Shown here: piece by piece, positions 22,038-32,721 of the stretch
How positions within the stretch are numbered: position 1 is the first letter of the stretch
Layout: each line of letters opens with the position of its first letter
NCBI RefSeq assembly: GCF_030272615.1
Contig: NC_081406.1
Span: 484,437,900-484,501,899, forward strand
Length of the DNA stretch: 64,000 nucleotides
Direction of reading: 5' to 3'
From: Cryptomeria japonica
Lineage: Eukaryota; Streptophyta; Pinopsida; Cupressales; Cupressaceae
Notes under the pieces: model-generated
Databases searched by the model: none
The model's input: the letters and a program-made list of their open reading frames with translations, nothing else
What the model was told of the DNA's origin: nothing
Translations under genes and position numbers: made by a program

Positions 22038-23115
22038 TACACCTAAAAATGTTCTGAAGATAATTAATTAAATAAGCAATTATTTAATTAATCCCCCTTC
22101 CTAATTTAATTAAATTCATTAGGCAATTTGATTAAATTCTCCCTTTCATCTACTTATTAATAAATCTAAAGATTTATTCATTAAGTTCATTTCAATAGTC
22201 CCCTTTGATTAATTAATTCAAATTAATTAATCCTCCCTCCATTTAAATTAATTTCTTCTAATCTCCTAATTAAATAAAACAAATCAATTTATGAGTTGTT
22301 GAAAATTAATTAGTCTTTTCCTATTATTTGAATTTTTAAATTCAAATTACCCACATGCCTCCTAAATTCTAACCACCTAACCATCCCTCTAACCTAACCC
22401 ATTCCACCTAACCTTGGGTTTAACCAACCCTATCATATCTTGCACATTGTAAGCTCTGTATCCTAACCTCTTATGGTGTGGATATTCTTCCCTTGAGACA
22501 CATGGTACTTTGGCCACATGTCTCCTCTCTTGGACACTTGCCCTCTCATGAGAAAGGATCCTTGACACTTGTCACCACAGAGATGACAAGTGTCCCTTCC
22601 TCCAACCTCTTCTCCAACATCCTCCAATTTCACCCTTGATATCTTCAGACTCAATCTTTATCATTGATTCCTGCCACTTCATCCCTGGCCTTGGAAATCC
22701 TATAAATATTCCCCATTTTGGAGCACAAGGGATCCCATCTCATTATCAATTTAGGCATTGTTACTATAGGCATATCATTTGACCATTTTTATTATAGACA
22801 ATTGCATCATCATCATAGCTTAATCATAAATATCATTAACTTATTTAGTCTCTTGGATCAATCTAGCTTAATCAATCTCATCTTTGCATATCATTATTAT
22901 TTCAAATCCTCTATCTAAGTGTAGTCAAGTCATTGGGATTGCTTATCCAGATCTGAGAGAAAATCCACACTTGCACCTCTTAGGAGGTGATAGGTCGATT
23001 TGTCATGGTTCATATTTCATTTGCTTCTTATTTTCTAACCATGCTTGTAATGATCTATTGAGTGTTTGTGTTGCAGCTGTAGGTATCACACTTCACAGGC
23101 ACGACACTTTTCTGG
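22038..23115 (+). mobile_element. Probable T2 3' LTR (incomplete)
   Basis: AT-rich sequence follows the purine tract, with no coding. It contains a perfect 13-bp hairpin at 22,063-22,092, a 10-bp hairpin at 22,564-22,594 and a TATAAATA at about 22,702-22,709. The size and layout fit an LTR, but no second copy is in the window to prove it. The right edge is set by the first similarity to the copia D LTR near 23,115. Confidence 0.45.
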
Positions 23116-24032
23116 TTCTGGTGAGGGTTTCACCGATAGAGATTTTGGTGCATTGCATAGTTGGTGTTGGTGCAGCTTTTGATGGAGGTTTAGGATTCTT
23201 TGGTGATCATGTTTGATACTTGGTGTTTGGAGATCATTGTTGAAACATGTGGACCTATACTTGGTCCCAGTTGATCTAGGTTATGGACAGGTATAGATGT
23301 AACATGTGAATAGGACCTATTGTTGTATTTCCAAGATGTCTTATGTGTTATATATTATTTGTTTTGGTCTAAGGCTGACATTGTTTGTAATTATGTAATT
23401 GGTTTATTGTCTTGTACCCGACCTGATTGTTTATGGTCGAGGGTTTGTATAAATAAGATGTAAGATCTCATTGTAGATCATCATGGTTATTGTAAGAGGT
23501 CATGGTCAAGGAATGTAATGTGCGAATAATGAAATATCATTCAGGTAGAGGAATTGGTTGATCATTGGAGATCAAATTAGGTCTAGAAGAGGATTTAGTC
23601 CTTCAGTATTGAGCTCAACTGGAACTATACTCAGGCATAGGAGATGCTATCTTTTGCAGTTCAATACTTCTTCGGATTGTAGTCTGAATTTGTATGTAGT
23701 CAGTGAGACTCCTTTTGTGATGAGCAGTGTGCTCTAGGTTATTGGCCTTCCTACAAGTGCAGGCCCCTTCATTGTAAATTCATATACTTACTACAAAAGT
23801 ATTATCTGATTGTGGGTAGGCTTCCCACCATGATTTTTCCCTTTATCGGGTTTTCCATGTATAAATCTTGGTGTTGAGTGGATGGCTTTTATTTTGTGAT
23901 TATTGTTTATTCTTAATTGATTAACTTCTATTTTGGTATTGATGTTTTAAAATTTCTAATGCTTCTGGTAATCTATGATAACTGATTCACCCCCCCTCTC
24001 AGTTGTCTTTTGGTTATCTGAACTGTCTAGCA
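23116..24032 (+). mobile_element. Copia A, left LTR (5' end missing)
   Basis: This is similar to the D LTR (31,445-32,664) from GAGGGTTTCACC onward and ends with CTAGCA before a Met-type primer site. The first roughly 300 bases of the LTR are absent. TATAAATA lies at 23,448-23,455. Part of this LTR (23,421-24,032) recurs at 25,128-25,749. Confidence 0.75.
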
Positions 24033-24034
24033 AT

Positions 24035-24045
24035 TGGTATCAGAG
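24035..24045 (+). promoter_or_regulatory. Copia A primer-binding site
   Basis: TGGTATCAGAG two bases after the LTR end matches the 3' end of initiator tRNA-Met, the usual plant copia primer. Confidence 0.85.
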
Positions 24046-24090
24046 ATTTGGTCCTCTCTGTAGAAATCTTAACCACTTTAGGAAGATCCT

Positions 24091-25127
24091 ATGGTGAGTA
24101 AAAACTCATGTTCATCCAGTTCTTTTGGAGCTATCTTTTGAAGGGATATACTGAGGCTTGAAGGAACAAATTATACAATATGGAAGATTCAGATGGAGAC
24201 TCATCTGAGATGTCTTGGCAAGGAGATTTAGGAGATCACATAGAATGGTGTCACACCCTTTAATCCAGGATCTAGAAATCCTCCTGTAGCAAACCTAGAC
24301 AAGGAGCTTGCGAATGATTGTAGAGCAATAGAAGCCCTCCTGTGTGCACTTTCTGATCAGCAAATTATGGGATTAACCGATAAATCATCTGGAAAGGCTA
24401 TACACGATAAATTGAAGACTCTTAATGAAGGTGACCCTACAGTGCAGATTGCTAAAATTGATGGTTACCGGGTAAGATATGAAAACCTAAAGATGGAAGA
24501 AGATGAACGGATTACTACATTCATGGAAGGGGTAAATGAGATTGTTATGGGAATTCAATGTTGTGGTGGAACTTTGAGCAAAGATGAGATTGTTTCTAAA
24601 GTCCTGAGAGCCCTACCACCAGCTTACAAAATGAAGGCTACTGCTATTAATGAGTTGAGAACAATGGCTCATACATCTATCAAAAGAGATACTTTGGTTG
24701 GGAAACTATCTTATTTTGAGCTTGAGGAATTCGGACCTTTTGGAGCTGTGAAAACTGAACCTGCTTTTCATGCATCTACATCTACAACCGATAAACAAGA
24801 TTGGAGAGCTTTATATGCAAAAGAATTAGAAGATATGTAGAAAGAAGATGATGAGTTTGAGAAACTTGAATCACTATTTTCTAGAAGAGTACCAAAAGGA
24901 CCGGTAGGAAGTAAGTATGAGGGAAAAACACCTTTTAAATGTTTTGGATGTAATAAGATTGGTCATTTTGCATCTAGATGTCCTGAAAGGAATTCAAGAT
25001 TTGAAGAAAGAGTTAAGAGAACATTTAGACCTAACCCTGGATATCAGAACAACTATAGATTCAAGAAAACAAAAGAGGAATCATGCTATATAGAAGATGA
25101 GGAAGGCATTACTGATTTAGATGGTGA
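24091..25127 (+). pseudogene. gag: Copia A Gag, truncated
   Basis: ATG 24,091 lies 46 bases past the primer site. Early stops fall at about 24,139, 24,226 and 24,241, then the frame is open from 24,367 to 24,840 and continues past that TAG. Visible are the N-terminal NYTIWKIQMETHL motif, YENLKMEEDERI, LRALPPAYKMKATAINELR and a CCHC knuckle CFGCNKIGHFASRC (about 24,943-24,985). The unit ends in ...DGEPDS, where it is fused to mid-LTR sequence. Protease, integrase and RT are deleted. The same Gag family appears in D, B and F. Confidence 0.82.
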
Positions 25128-25749
25128 ACCTGATAGTTTATGGTCAAGGGTTTGTATAAATAAGAGGTAAGATCTCATTCTATATCATCATGGTTATTGT
25201 AAGAGGTCATTGTCAAGGAATGTAATGTGCGAATAATGTAATATCATTTAGGCAGAGGATTTGGTCAATCATTGTAGATTGAATTGGGTCTAGAAGAGGA
25301 TTTAGTCCTTCGGTATTGAGCTTAATCAGAACTATACTCAAGAATAAGAGATGCCATCTTTTGCAGTTCAACACTTCTCTGGATTGTAGTTTGGATGTGT
25401 ATGTAGTCAATGAGGCTCCTTTTGTGATGAGTAGTGTTCTCTAGGCTTTTGGCCTTCTTGCAAGTGCAGGCCGCTTCATTGTAAATTCACATACTTACTG
25501 CAGAAGTATTATCTGACTATGGGTAGGCTTCTCACCATGGTTTTTCCCTTTACTAGGTTTTCCACGTACAAATCTTGGTGTTGTGTGGATGAATTTTATT
25601 CTGTGATTATTGTTTATGCTTAATTGGATTGTCTGCTATTCCAGTATTGTTGTTTTAAAATTGTTGCTAATGCTTTCAGTAATTTGTGATAATTGATTCA
25701 CCTGCCCCCCCCCTCTCAGCTGTCTTCTGGTTATCTAAGTTATCTAACA
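25128..25749 (+). mobile_element. Copia A, right LTR fragment
   Basis: It matches the last 612 bases of the left LTR and ends with the proper TCTAACA. It is joined to gag at the heptamer ACCTGAT (25,128-25,134), which occurs in gag and at 23,421-23,427 in the LTR. This is the signature of a microhomology deletion. Confidence 0.8.
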
Positions 25750-25772
25750 ATAAATTCCTCCAAATACCAAGA

Positions 25773-26128
25773 ATCTTCTCCTTTGGCATTGATGACAACA
25801 CTAGATGTGAAAAACATCCAAGTGTCAAGAAATGCCAAACAAGTCCCCCCCTATGGAAGACAACCAACAATCTCCCACAAAATGATATAAAAATGAAGTT
25901 GTGAACCAAACTCCCCTAATGAATATATCTCTCCCTTATGTTTTTCACAAGAATAACTCTCCCCCTTTGACATCAATACCAAAGATCTGACATAAATATC
26001 AAAGAAAAATCATAAATCCTCTGATTCTTATAGCTGACTACTCCCCTTGAGTAGTAGCACCACCAAATGAATCCAGAATGAGTAATAGCTCTGATAATGC
26101 ATACCAAACAAATGCCAATTAGCATCAC
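25773..26128 (-). other. Copia B 3' UTR with repeated purine tracts
   Basis: On the minus strand this interval holds several GGGGGAG-like tracts (for example near 25,845, 25,945 and 25,965). Multiple polypurine tracts are a known Sirevirus feature. A hairpin ACTACTC/GAGTAGT lies at 26,037-26,055. I see no coding. Confidence 0.5.
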
Positions 26129-26241
26129 TCAGGTCTCTACCAGAGAGGCATAAACCCCCAATCTATCTCTGAAGTATTCAAATGATTCTTTAGGCAAAGG
26201 TTTAGTGAAGATGTCTACAATCTACTCTTTAGTGTTCACAT

Positions 26242-28076
26242 TGTTAGAGTATTCAGGTATTTACTTGATTAATTAAACATTATTTGTTTAATTATTCAAG
26301 TTCCCTTTATCTCTTTTACACTTAAGCTAACTTTAGGTGCATATAATTAATTATTTTAATTAATTATTATGTGTGAACCTAGGTTTTCCCTTTTAGGGTT
26401 TCTTGACCTATTAAAGGTTGAGTTCTTTCTTTTCATTGTATGAAGAAGGATTATTATTGACAATACATTTTGGATTAATTGAGCTCTCATCTTTTGGAGC
26501 ATATTTTTCCTATGTATTCTTTCCTTCTGTGATTTGCTTCATCGCTTCTCCTTGTAATAGGTTTTCCAGCTTGCAGAGATTATTTGGGCTCCTATGGTGT
26601 TGTATTTTCTCAACTCCTATATGGTATCAGGGCTTCAGTTCTACAGCTACCTATTCTTGTTTTGAGAATTTCGCTTTGGAAGATGAAATACAACCTCACA
26701 GTAGCTTGAAGATCTTCTGCAAGCCGAATAACCTATTACAAGGAGAAGCAATGAAGCAAAATCTGAAGAACATACAAAACACAGGAAAAATATTCTCAAA
26801 ATATGAGAGCTCCAATTCACCAAAAATGTATTGTGGAAAGATAATACAATGAAAATAAAAAATAACCTCTAATAGGTCAAGAAACCCTAAAAAGGGAAAA
26901 CCCTAGGCTTGCACATAATAATTAATTATATGCACCTAATGTTAGCTTGTATTTATGCAAACACACTGAGATAAAGTGCCATCATGCATTGTTTACTTGG
27001 AATCTTGCATATTTTTGTGTCTTGTTGTACATGCACTATTGATCAAGTGCCATGAGGGGGTTGATGTTTGCCTGTTGTTTGCCATATTCCTTTGTCCAGT
27101 GAGTGTTCCTTCCATGACATTCGCCTCATGATGATGTGTCTCAGCACCTTTGATGTTCTTGGTTCTTCGTCATGCAGTTGTTTTTGGCTATCCTTTTTAG
27201 TGTTCGTGTCCCTCTCCTACTTCCGCATTATGGGGAGGTTTATCCTGTTGGTTCTACTATTGTTTATCCTATTGGTTCTACTGCTTCTGTGGTTTGATTG
27301 ATCAACTCTTTAGGCTTTGGTTTCTCATGCCATATGTATCTTTGATTTCAGTTGTTTTTGCCTTGTTTGCCTCCTGATTCGAGTAGTGTCATTTGAGGGC
27401 ACTCATGCAGATTACACTCTTCTCTACCAAGTCATGTTCTAGTTCAGTGGATGTTCTTCAGATCAATAGTTATCCTTCGATAGAGTTTGCAGGTTCTTCA
27501 TGCTTCAATGGTATTCTTTTCCATCTCTTTTTGGAGTAGAGTTTTTTTCCCATGTGGTTTTCTCTATTTCTCCAATTCATAGAGATTTCATTGTATTTGT
27601 GTACCTGATTAGGCCTTGTTGCCAGGACACATCTTTATTGCTTTCATTAGCTGTTCTAGGTTTTAGCTTCTCCCTAAGTCTAGCTTAAGGGGGGGTGTTA
27701 GAGTATTCAGGTATTTACTTGATTAATTAAACATTATTTGTTTAATTATTTAAGTTCACTTTATCTCTTTTACACTTAAGCTAACTTTTGGTGCATATAA
27801 TTAATTATTTTAATTAATTATTATGTGCAAACCTAGGTTTTCCCTTTTAGGGTTTCTTGACCTATTAAAGGTTGAGTTCTTTCTTTTCATTGTATGAAGA
27901 AGGATTATTATTGACAATAAATTTTGGAGATTATTGAGCTCTCATCTTTTGGAGCATATTTTTCCTATGTATTCTTTCCTTTTGTGATTTGCTTCATTGC
28001 TTCTCCTTGTAATAGGTTTTTCAGCTTGCAGAGATTATTTGGGCTCTTGTGGGGTTGTATTTTCTCAACTCCTATA
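26242..28076 (+). mobile_element. Element C, 1,835-bp non-autonomous LTR element in B
   Basis: LTRs are 26,242-26,621 (380 bp) and 27,696-28,076 (381 bp), both TGTTAGAG...CTCCTATA, about 96 percent alike by eye. Target duplication CACAT lies at 26,237-26,241 and 28,077-28,081. The primer site TGGTATCAGGG starts at 26,622, and polypurine tract AAGGGGGGG ends at 27,695. The 1,074-bp interior has no gag or pol. Its first part (about 26,688-26,980) is an inverted copy of the LTR; the rest (26,980-27,690) shows nothing I can name. It would depend on enzymes from an autonomous element. Confidence 0.92.
26688..26980 (-). repeat. Inverted LTR copy inside element C
   Basis: The reverse complement of the C LTR aligns along this stretch. 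Shared blocks include CCTATTACAAGGAGAAGC, CCAAAAATGTATTGT, AATAGGTCAAGAAACCCTAA and ATATGCACCTAA. It is more diverged than the two LTRs are from each other. Together with the 5' LTR it could fold into a long stem in the element RNA. Confidence 0.8.
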
Positions 28077-28523
28077 CACATAAAATAGTTTGACTTCATT
28101 TTCTTCCACCTTCTCCCTCAAAAATTTATACTTGATAGATATGTGCTTTTTCTTAGAATGAAATACCGAATTTTTTGATATATCAATAGCAGCAGAGTTA
28201 TCACAATGAATAACTACCAGTTCATTACAATCCACCTTTATATTCTTCAACATTTTCTTCATCCATAGAACTTGTGTACACTTAGTAGCAACAACAACAT
28301 ACTCATCTTCAGTAGTAGATAAAGAGGTGCATGATTGCTTCTTACTGATCCATGAAACAAGTTTCTTTTGAAGAAATAAAGCTCCACCGGATGTTCTCTT
28401 CTGGTCATCAACATCTCCAGCCCAATCTACTTCTATATATGAACATAATGTAAAGTCTTCATTTTTAGGATACCACAAACCATATTCAGTTGTTCCATGC
28501 AAATACCTAAAAATCCTTTTCAC

Positions 28524-29480
28524 CGCACTCTCGTGATTTTCTCTAGGATCACTCTAACATCTTTATACAATACAAATTACATTCATTATATCTGGTCTAG
28601 TCTGAGTTAGATATAATAAACCTCCAATCATAGACTTGTACCTTGTAGGATTTACTGGTGCAGATGCATCATTCATTGCCAATTTCTCACTTGTAATCAT
28701 TGGAGTACTAACCGGTTTAGAAATTTCCATACCAAATTTCTTCAACAGTTCTCTAGCATACTTAGTTTGACAGATGAAAATACCTTTATCAGTTTGAGTA
28801 ATCTGCAAACCTAAGAAAAAATTCATCTCCCCAATCATAGATATCTCAAATTCATTCTTCATATTGTTAGAGAATTCCATACACTTATCTTTAGCTCCAA
28901 TAATGATATCATCAACAAAGACTTCAATAATCAGTATGTCATCATCAGTGATCTTATAATATAAATTACTATCAGCATTACCTTTAGTGAAATCAAGCTT
29001 CAAAATATATTTATCCAGTCTTGCATACCAAGCTCTAAGGGCTTGTTTTAATCCATATAAAGCTTTCTTTAACCTGCAAACCATGTTTTTGTCATCTGAA
29101 AGTGAAAATCCATAAGGTTTCTCAATATAAACTTCCTCTTAAATATATCCATTTAGAAATGCACACTTAACATCCATCTGATAAACCTTGTAGTTCTTAT
29201 GTGCAACATAAGCAATAAATAATATCATAGCTTCAATCCTAGCTACCAATGCAAAGGTTTCACCATAATCAATTCCTTCCTTCTGAGAATATTCTTTACA
29301 AACCAATCTAGCTTTATTCCTCACAACTTGTCCATCCTCATTCAATTTATTCTTAAAAACCCATTTAGTTCCAATAACATTCTTATTTTTAGGCCGGGGA
29401 ACTAAAGTCCATGTGTTATTCTTTTCTATCTGATCTAATTCTTCTTCCATAGTTTTCATCCAACATTCATCTTTACAAGC
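28524..29480 (-). pseudogene. Copia B reverse transcriptase
   Basis: Readable in two stretches, 28,563-29,084 and 29,139-29,459. Motifs: [59 protein letters not shown] (motif A), [17 protein letters not shown] and EVFVDDIIIG (active-site DD intact). The C-terminal part has KPVSTPM and YKSMIGGLLYLTQTRPDI. Stops lie at about 29,138 and near 28,560. Gene order protease-integrase-RT-RNase H shows Ty1/copia. Confidence 0.88.
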
Positions 29481-30181
29481 TTCAATTATTGATGTAGGTT
29501 AAACTTGAGAAATAAAAACATACCTCATCAGCTTTCAACCTTCTTCTTGTCATCACTCTAACTTTGTCTCCAATGATCTGATCTTCTAAATGATTCAACC
29601 TTACATACCTAGGAGTCTTCTGATTTTCTATTCCTTTGTCCTGGTCTTCAATTACTGTTGAATTTTCTAATACTACCAGAGTAACTGGTTCAACATTTTG
29701 TTTCGATGTAGGTGATACTGGTTTAGTTATGATCATTGCCGCTACTAGTTCTCTCTCATAAGTTTTTATTTGACTTATGTTATGCTCATCCACTTTGACA
29801 TTTGTGCTCTCCATAATTATCTACAATCTTTTGTTATAACATCTATATGCTTTGCTTTCATTAGAATAACCAAGAAATATTCCTTCATCATATCTAGGAT
29901 CAAACTTTCCAATGGAATCATCTCTTTTGATATAGCATTTACTACCAAAGATTCTGAAATACTTAACCGTTGATGGATGACCAAACCATAACTCATAAGG
30001 TGTCTTATTGGTATCTCCTTTGATATGAACTTTGTTGAATATATATACTATCATTCTTATAGCTTCTCTCTAGTAGACATGAGGCAGATTAGCTTCCATA
30101 ATCATAGTTCTAGTTGCATCCAAGATAGTTATATTCTTCCTTTCCACAACTTCATTTTGTTGAGGTGTCTGGGTTGTAGAC
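29481..30181 (-). pseudogene. Copia B integrase C-terminal half and linker
   Basis: 29,821-30,181 carries TPQQNEVVERKN (catalytic Glu) and then HELWFG-like YELWFGHPSTVKYFRIFGSKCYIKRD and DEGIFLGYSNESKAYRCYNKRL. 29,482-29,814 is the hydrophilic linker with YVRLNHLEDQIIGD. The reading ends at the TRIM border at 30,182. The part of the core holding the second catalytic Asp, about 90 residues, is missing on both sides of the TRIM. Confidence 0.8.
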
Positions 30182-30524
30182 TATTACAAGCTAGCCTCGT
30201 CGTTGCACCAAAAGATCAACCGATCAATACCTGATACAACCACTAGACTTATAGACTACAAAGAGGCTGTTAAACCATGTCATGAATATCTGCAAGGTAC
30301 ACTAGCCCACTGCCAACAATACCCCTCCCAACATCACTCATCGTAGCCTGTGTGATTCAAACCTATGACCAAGCTTTGATACCACTTGTTACAAGCTAGG
30401 GTTGTCGTTGCACCAAAATATCGACCTGTCAATGCCCGATACAACCACTAGACTTATAGAATCCACAGGAGGCTGTTAAACCATGTTGCAAATATCCGCG
30501 AGGGATGCTGGCCCACTGCCAACA
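30182..30524 (-). mobile_element. 343-bp TRIM/SMART-like mini LTR element
   Basis: Two direct repeats, 30,182-30,318 (137 bp) and 30,387-30,524 (138 bp), flank only 68 bases. The repeats begin TGTTACAAGCT (TA in the first) and end GCCAACA. Just inside the right repeat, on the minus strand, is TGGTATCAAAGC (30,384 down to 30,373), a Met-type primer site two bases from the LTR. Just inside the left repeat is a purine tract TTGGGAGGGGTAT (30,319-30,331). There is no coding. The LTRs differ at roughly a fifth of positions. No target duplication is visible. Confidence 0.85.
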
Positions 30525-31322
30525 CAAACAACACAAATTAGGACCACACAAATTAGTATGAATAAGATCAAGAACATCATTCGATTTGTCTTGTATACTC
30601 TTAGAAGAAGTTCTGATTTGCTTTCCCATTTGACATTCATTACATACCGGATTATATGACTTCACAATCTTAGGTATATCTCTAACTACCTTAGACGAAC
30701 TGATCTTCACAATGCAATCAAAATTCACATGACACAATCTCTTATGCCATAGCCAACTCTCATCAATTTATGCACTCAAACATGTCTTGTCACTAGAGTT
30801 CAAATGAAAGATATTACCTTTAGTCTGTGTACCGGTTGCAATATCCAATCAAGATATGTTGATAATCTTGCATTTTCCATCCTTGAACTATAAATGAAAT
30901 ATGTTATCCACTAATTGTCCTACACTCAAAAGATTATGCCTTAAACCTTCAACATAATAAACATTATCAGTGTTATGCTTACCATCCAATGATATTGTTC
31001 CTCTTCCCTTGATCATGCATGCTTTGTCATCTCCAAATCTAACCAAACCACCATCAAATTCTTGCATTGATAAGAACTTCTTTTTATCTCCAATCATATG
31101 ATGTGAACATCCACTATAAATTACCCATTCATCCTTGTGTTCAATTTTAGCAGCAAGGGCCATCTCTTTAGGTACTGGATCATCTTCCTTGATAGCCAAA
31201 AATACCCATTCCTTTTCATTACGGAGTCCACTAGCTGAATCTTGTGCTAGTTCATCATCAAAATTAGTCACACCTTCCTCATCCACATAGTAACATGATT
31301 TTTCTTTGTTTCTCCTATACAT
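30525..31322 (-). pseudogene. Copia B protease, GAG-pre-integrase and integrase start
   Basis: The protease site reads WVIYSGCSHHM (about 31,100-31,130): the catalytic Asp of DSG is Tyr, a GAT to TAT change. After it come LVRFGDDKACMIKGRGTISLDGK and the pre-integrase HNLLSVGQL. From 30,737 leftward are MCHVNFDCIVKISSSK, NECQMGKQIRTS (zinc domain) and LDLIHTNLCGP, where the first catalytic Asp is Asn. It stops at the TRIM. Confidence 0.8.
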
Positions 31323-31444
31323 ATGCTTGTTCTAATAATCATGGTTAGGCCTAAAAGATCTTCTATCTCTTTCTTAAAATCTTGAATTCCTTTCAGGACA
31401 TCTAGATGTAAAATGACCTATCTTATTACATGGAAAGTATATAA
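31323..31444 (-). pseudogene. gag: Copia B Gag knuckle, truncated
   Basis: On the minus strand, the second half of a CCHC knuckle (CNKIGHFTSRCP) and the spacer to protease are readable with stops. It is cut at 31,444, where the D LTR starts. Confidence 0.65.
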
Positions 31445-32664
31445 TGTTGGAAATTTTGAGGAATTGATTATGTGTTGTATTGATGTTTTGTCATTGATGT
31501 CAACACTAGCTACTTTGGCTATTTACCGCTATTTGGTTTGTCTTTGTAGGATCATTGGTTTCAGGTTGGTAAGATCATATTGATCCGCCATAATCCGGTA
31601 TGCTTTGTCTTATGGAATTGACTTAGATCTACTATTCATGCTACTCAGATATATGTTCAGTCATTTGGTATTGATTTGGTGATTGGATGCTATCTTATAT
31701 GTTGGTAAGCCTGGTTTATTGATCTAATGAGGGTTTCACCAACAGAGCTTTGTTGAATATCTATTGATATTATGCATAAGTGGTATTGGTGTGGATTCTA
31801 GTAGGGATTTAGGATGCTGATGGTGATCATGTTCGAGCCTTGATTGATTAGAATCATTGTTTTAGCATGTGTGGACCTAAATTGGGTTTGGTGCTATCTA
31901 GGTTATGGACTGACCTAATGTAACATGTTGTTGGGACTTCTCGATGTGTTTCTAGGATGAATTATGGGTTGGATGTTATTTGTTTGGCCTCAGGCCAACA
32001 TGTTTTATAATTATGTAATAAGTTTATTATCTGGGTGGCTGACCTAATTGTTTAAGGTCTAGGGTTTTTATATATGTGTATGATCTCATTGTAGATCATG
32101 GTATGCAAGAGAATAATGTAATAATCATTATTGCAAATAATTTGGTTAATCATAGGTGATCGAGTTGGGTTTATGCAAGAGGTTTAAGACCTCTAGTATT
32201 GAACTTAACTAAAATTGTATTCAGGAATAGCAGATGCTATTATTGTAGTTCATTCTTCCTTCCGAATTGTAGTCTCGATTTCTTAAGTAGTCAGTAAGAC
32301 TCCTTTTGTAATGACCAGTGTGCTCTAGGCTATTGGCCTTCCTGCAAGTGCAGGCCCCCAATTTGTGATTGTTTACTTACTACAAAAGTATTATCTAACT
32401 ATGGGTAGGCTTCCCACCATGGTTTTTCCCTTTACTAGGTTTTTCACATACAAATCTTGGTGTCATGTGGATGGTAACTATTCTCTAATTGTTGGTTGTG
32501 CTTTATTGGTATATCTACTATTTTGGTAATTTGTTTATGTATTCTGATATTGATCTTATGTGTTCCGCTAATAAAGTTTTAAATGCTTAAGGTTCCGATA
32601 ATCTGGTGACAACTGATTCACCCCCTCCTCTCAGTTGTCCTCTAGTAATTTGAAATGTCTAACA
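31445..32664 (+). mobile_element. Copia D 5' LTR
   Basis: 1,220 bp, from TGTTGGAAAT to TCTAACA, followed by a Met-type primer site at 32,667. It is the fullest LTR of the A/B/D family. It starts abruptly inside B Gag. The 3' LTR is not present, so no target duplication can be checked. Confidence 0.85.
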
Positions 32665-32666
32665 AC

Positions 32667-32678
32667 TGGTATTAGAGC
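32667..32678 (+). promoter_or_regulatory. Copia D primer-binding site
   Basis: TGGTATTAGAGC, two bases after the LTR, is the Met-type primer site with one C-to-T change. Confidence 0.8.
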
Positions 32679-32721
32679 ACTGGTCCTCTCTGTAGAAGAT
32701 TAATCTCTTGAGGAAGATCCT

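Larger units (their letters stand above)
17658..23115 (+). mobile_element. T2, second Tat-like gypsy element (3' part)
   Basis: This is what remains of T2 to the right of the T1 insertion: a charged pre-pol remnant, extra RNase H, integrase, short tandem repeats, 3' UTR and an LTR-like AT-rich tail. No RT is present between the remnant and the RNase H, so T2 was either internally deleted or its RT lies elsewhere. The right border, where copia A LTR sequence takes over, is near 23,115. Confidence 0.65.
26129..28523 (-). pseudogene. Copia B RNase H, split by element C
   Basis: The right part (28,082-28,523) carries YTDADWAGD-type sequence (here IEVDWAGDVDD), KKQSCTSLSTTEDEYV, HCDNSAAIDISKN and KKHISIKYKFLREKVEENEV. 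The left part (26,129-26,241) carries the end, DIFTKPLP-like and LGVYASLVET, with a stop at 26,129-26,131. The 1.8-kb element C sits between them with CACAT on both sides. It would remove genomic RNA during reverse transcription. Small lesions include E for D in the first motif. Confidence 0.82.
25750..31444 (-). mobile_element. Copia B (minus strand), interrupted by C and a TRIM
   Basis: From right to left on the minus strand it has the end of Gag (knuckle), protease, integrase, RT, RNase H, a purine-rich 3' UTR and about 23 bases of LTR (25,750-25,772). It belongs to the A/D family. Its 5' part, from Gag to the LTR, is not found in the window beyond the D insertion at 31,445. Confidence 0.8.

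Noticed and set aside
22718-23216. Short ORFs in the T2 LTR and across the A junction
   Set aside because: They cross the border between two unrelated elements; accidental.
24035-24045. Met-type primer sites considered as tRNA genes
   Set aside because: Only the 11-13 bases complementary to the tRNA 3' end are present; no cloverleaf arms around them.
27068-27688. Hydrophobic short ORFs in the interior of element C
   Set aside because: T-rich strand gives F, L and S runs; no domain and no counterpart to judge conservation.
30184-30524. CRISPR-like or tandem repeat reading of the two 137-bp repeats
   Set aside because: Primer site, purine tract and TG/CA ends show a mini LTR element instead.
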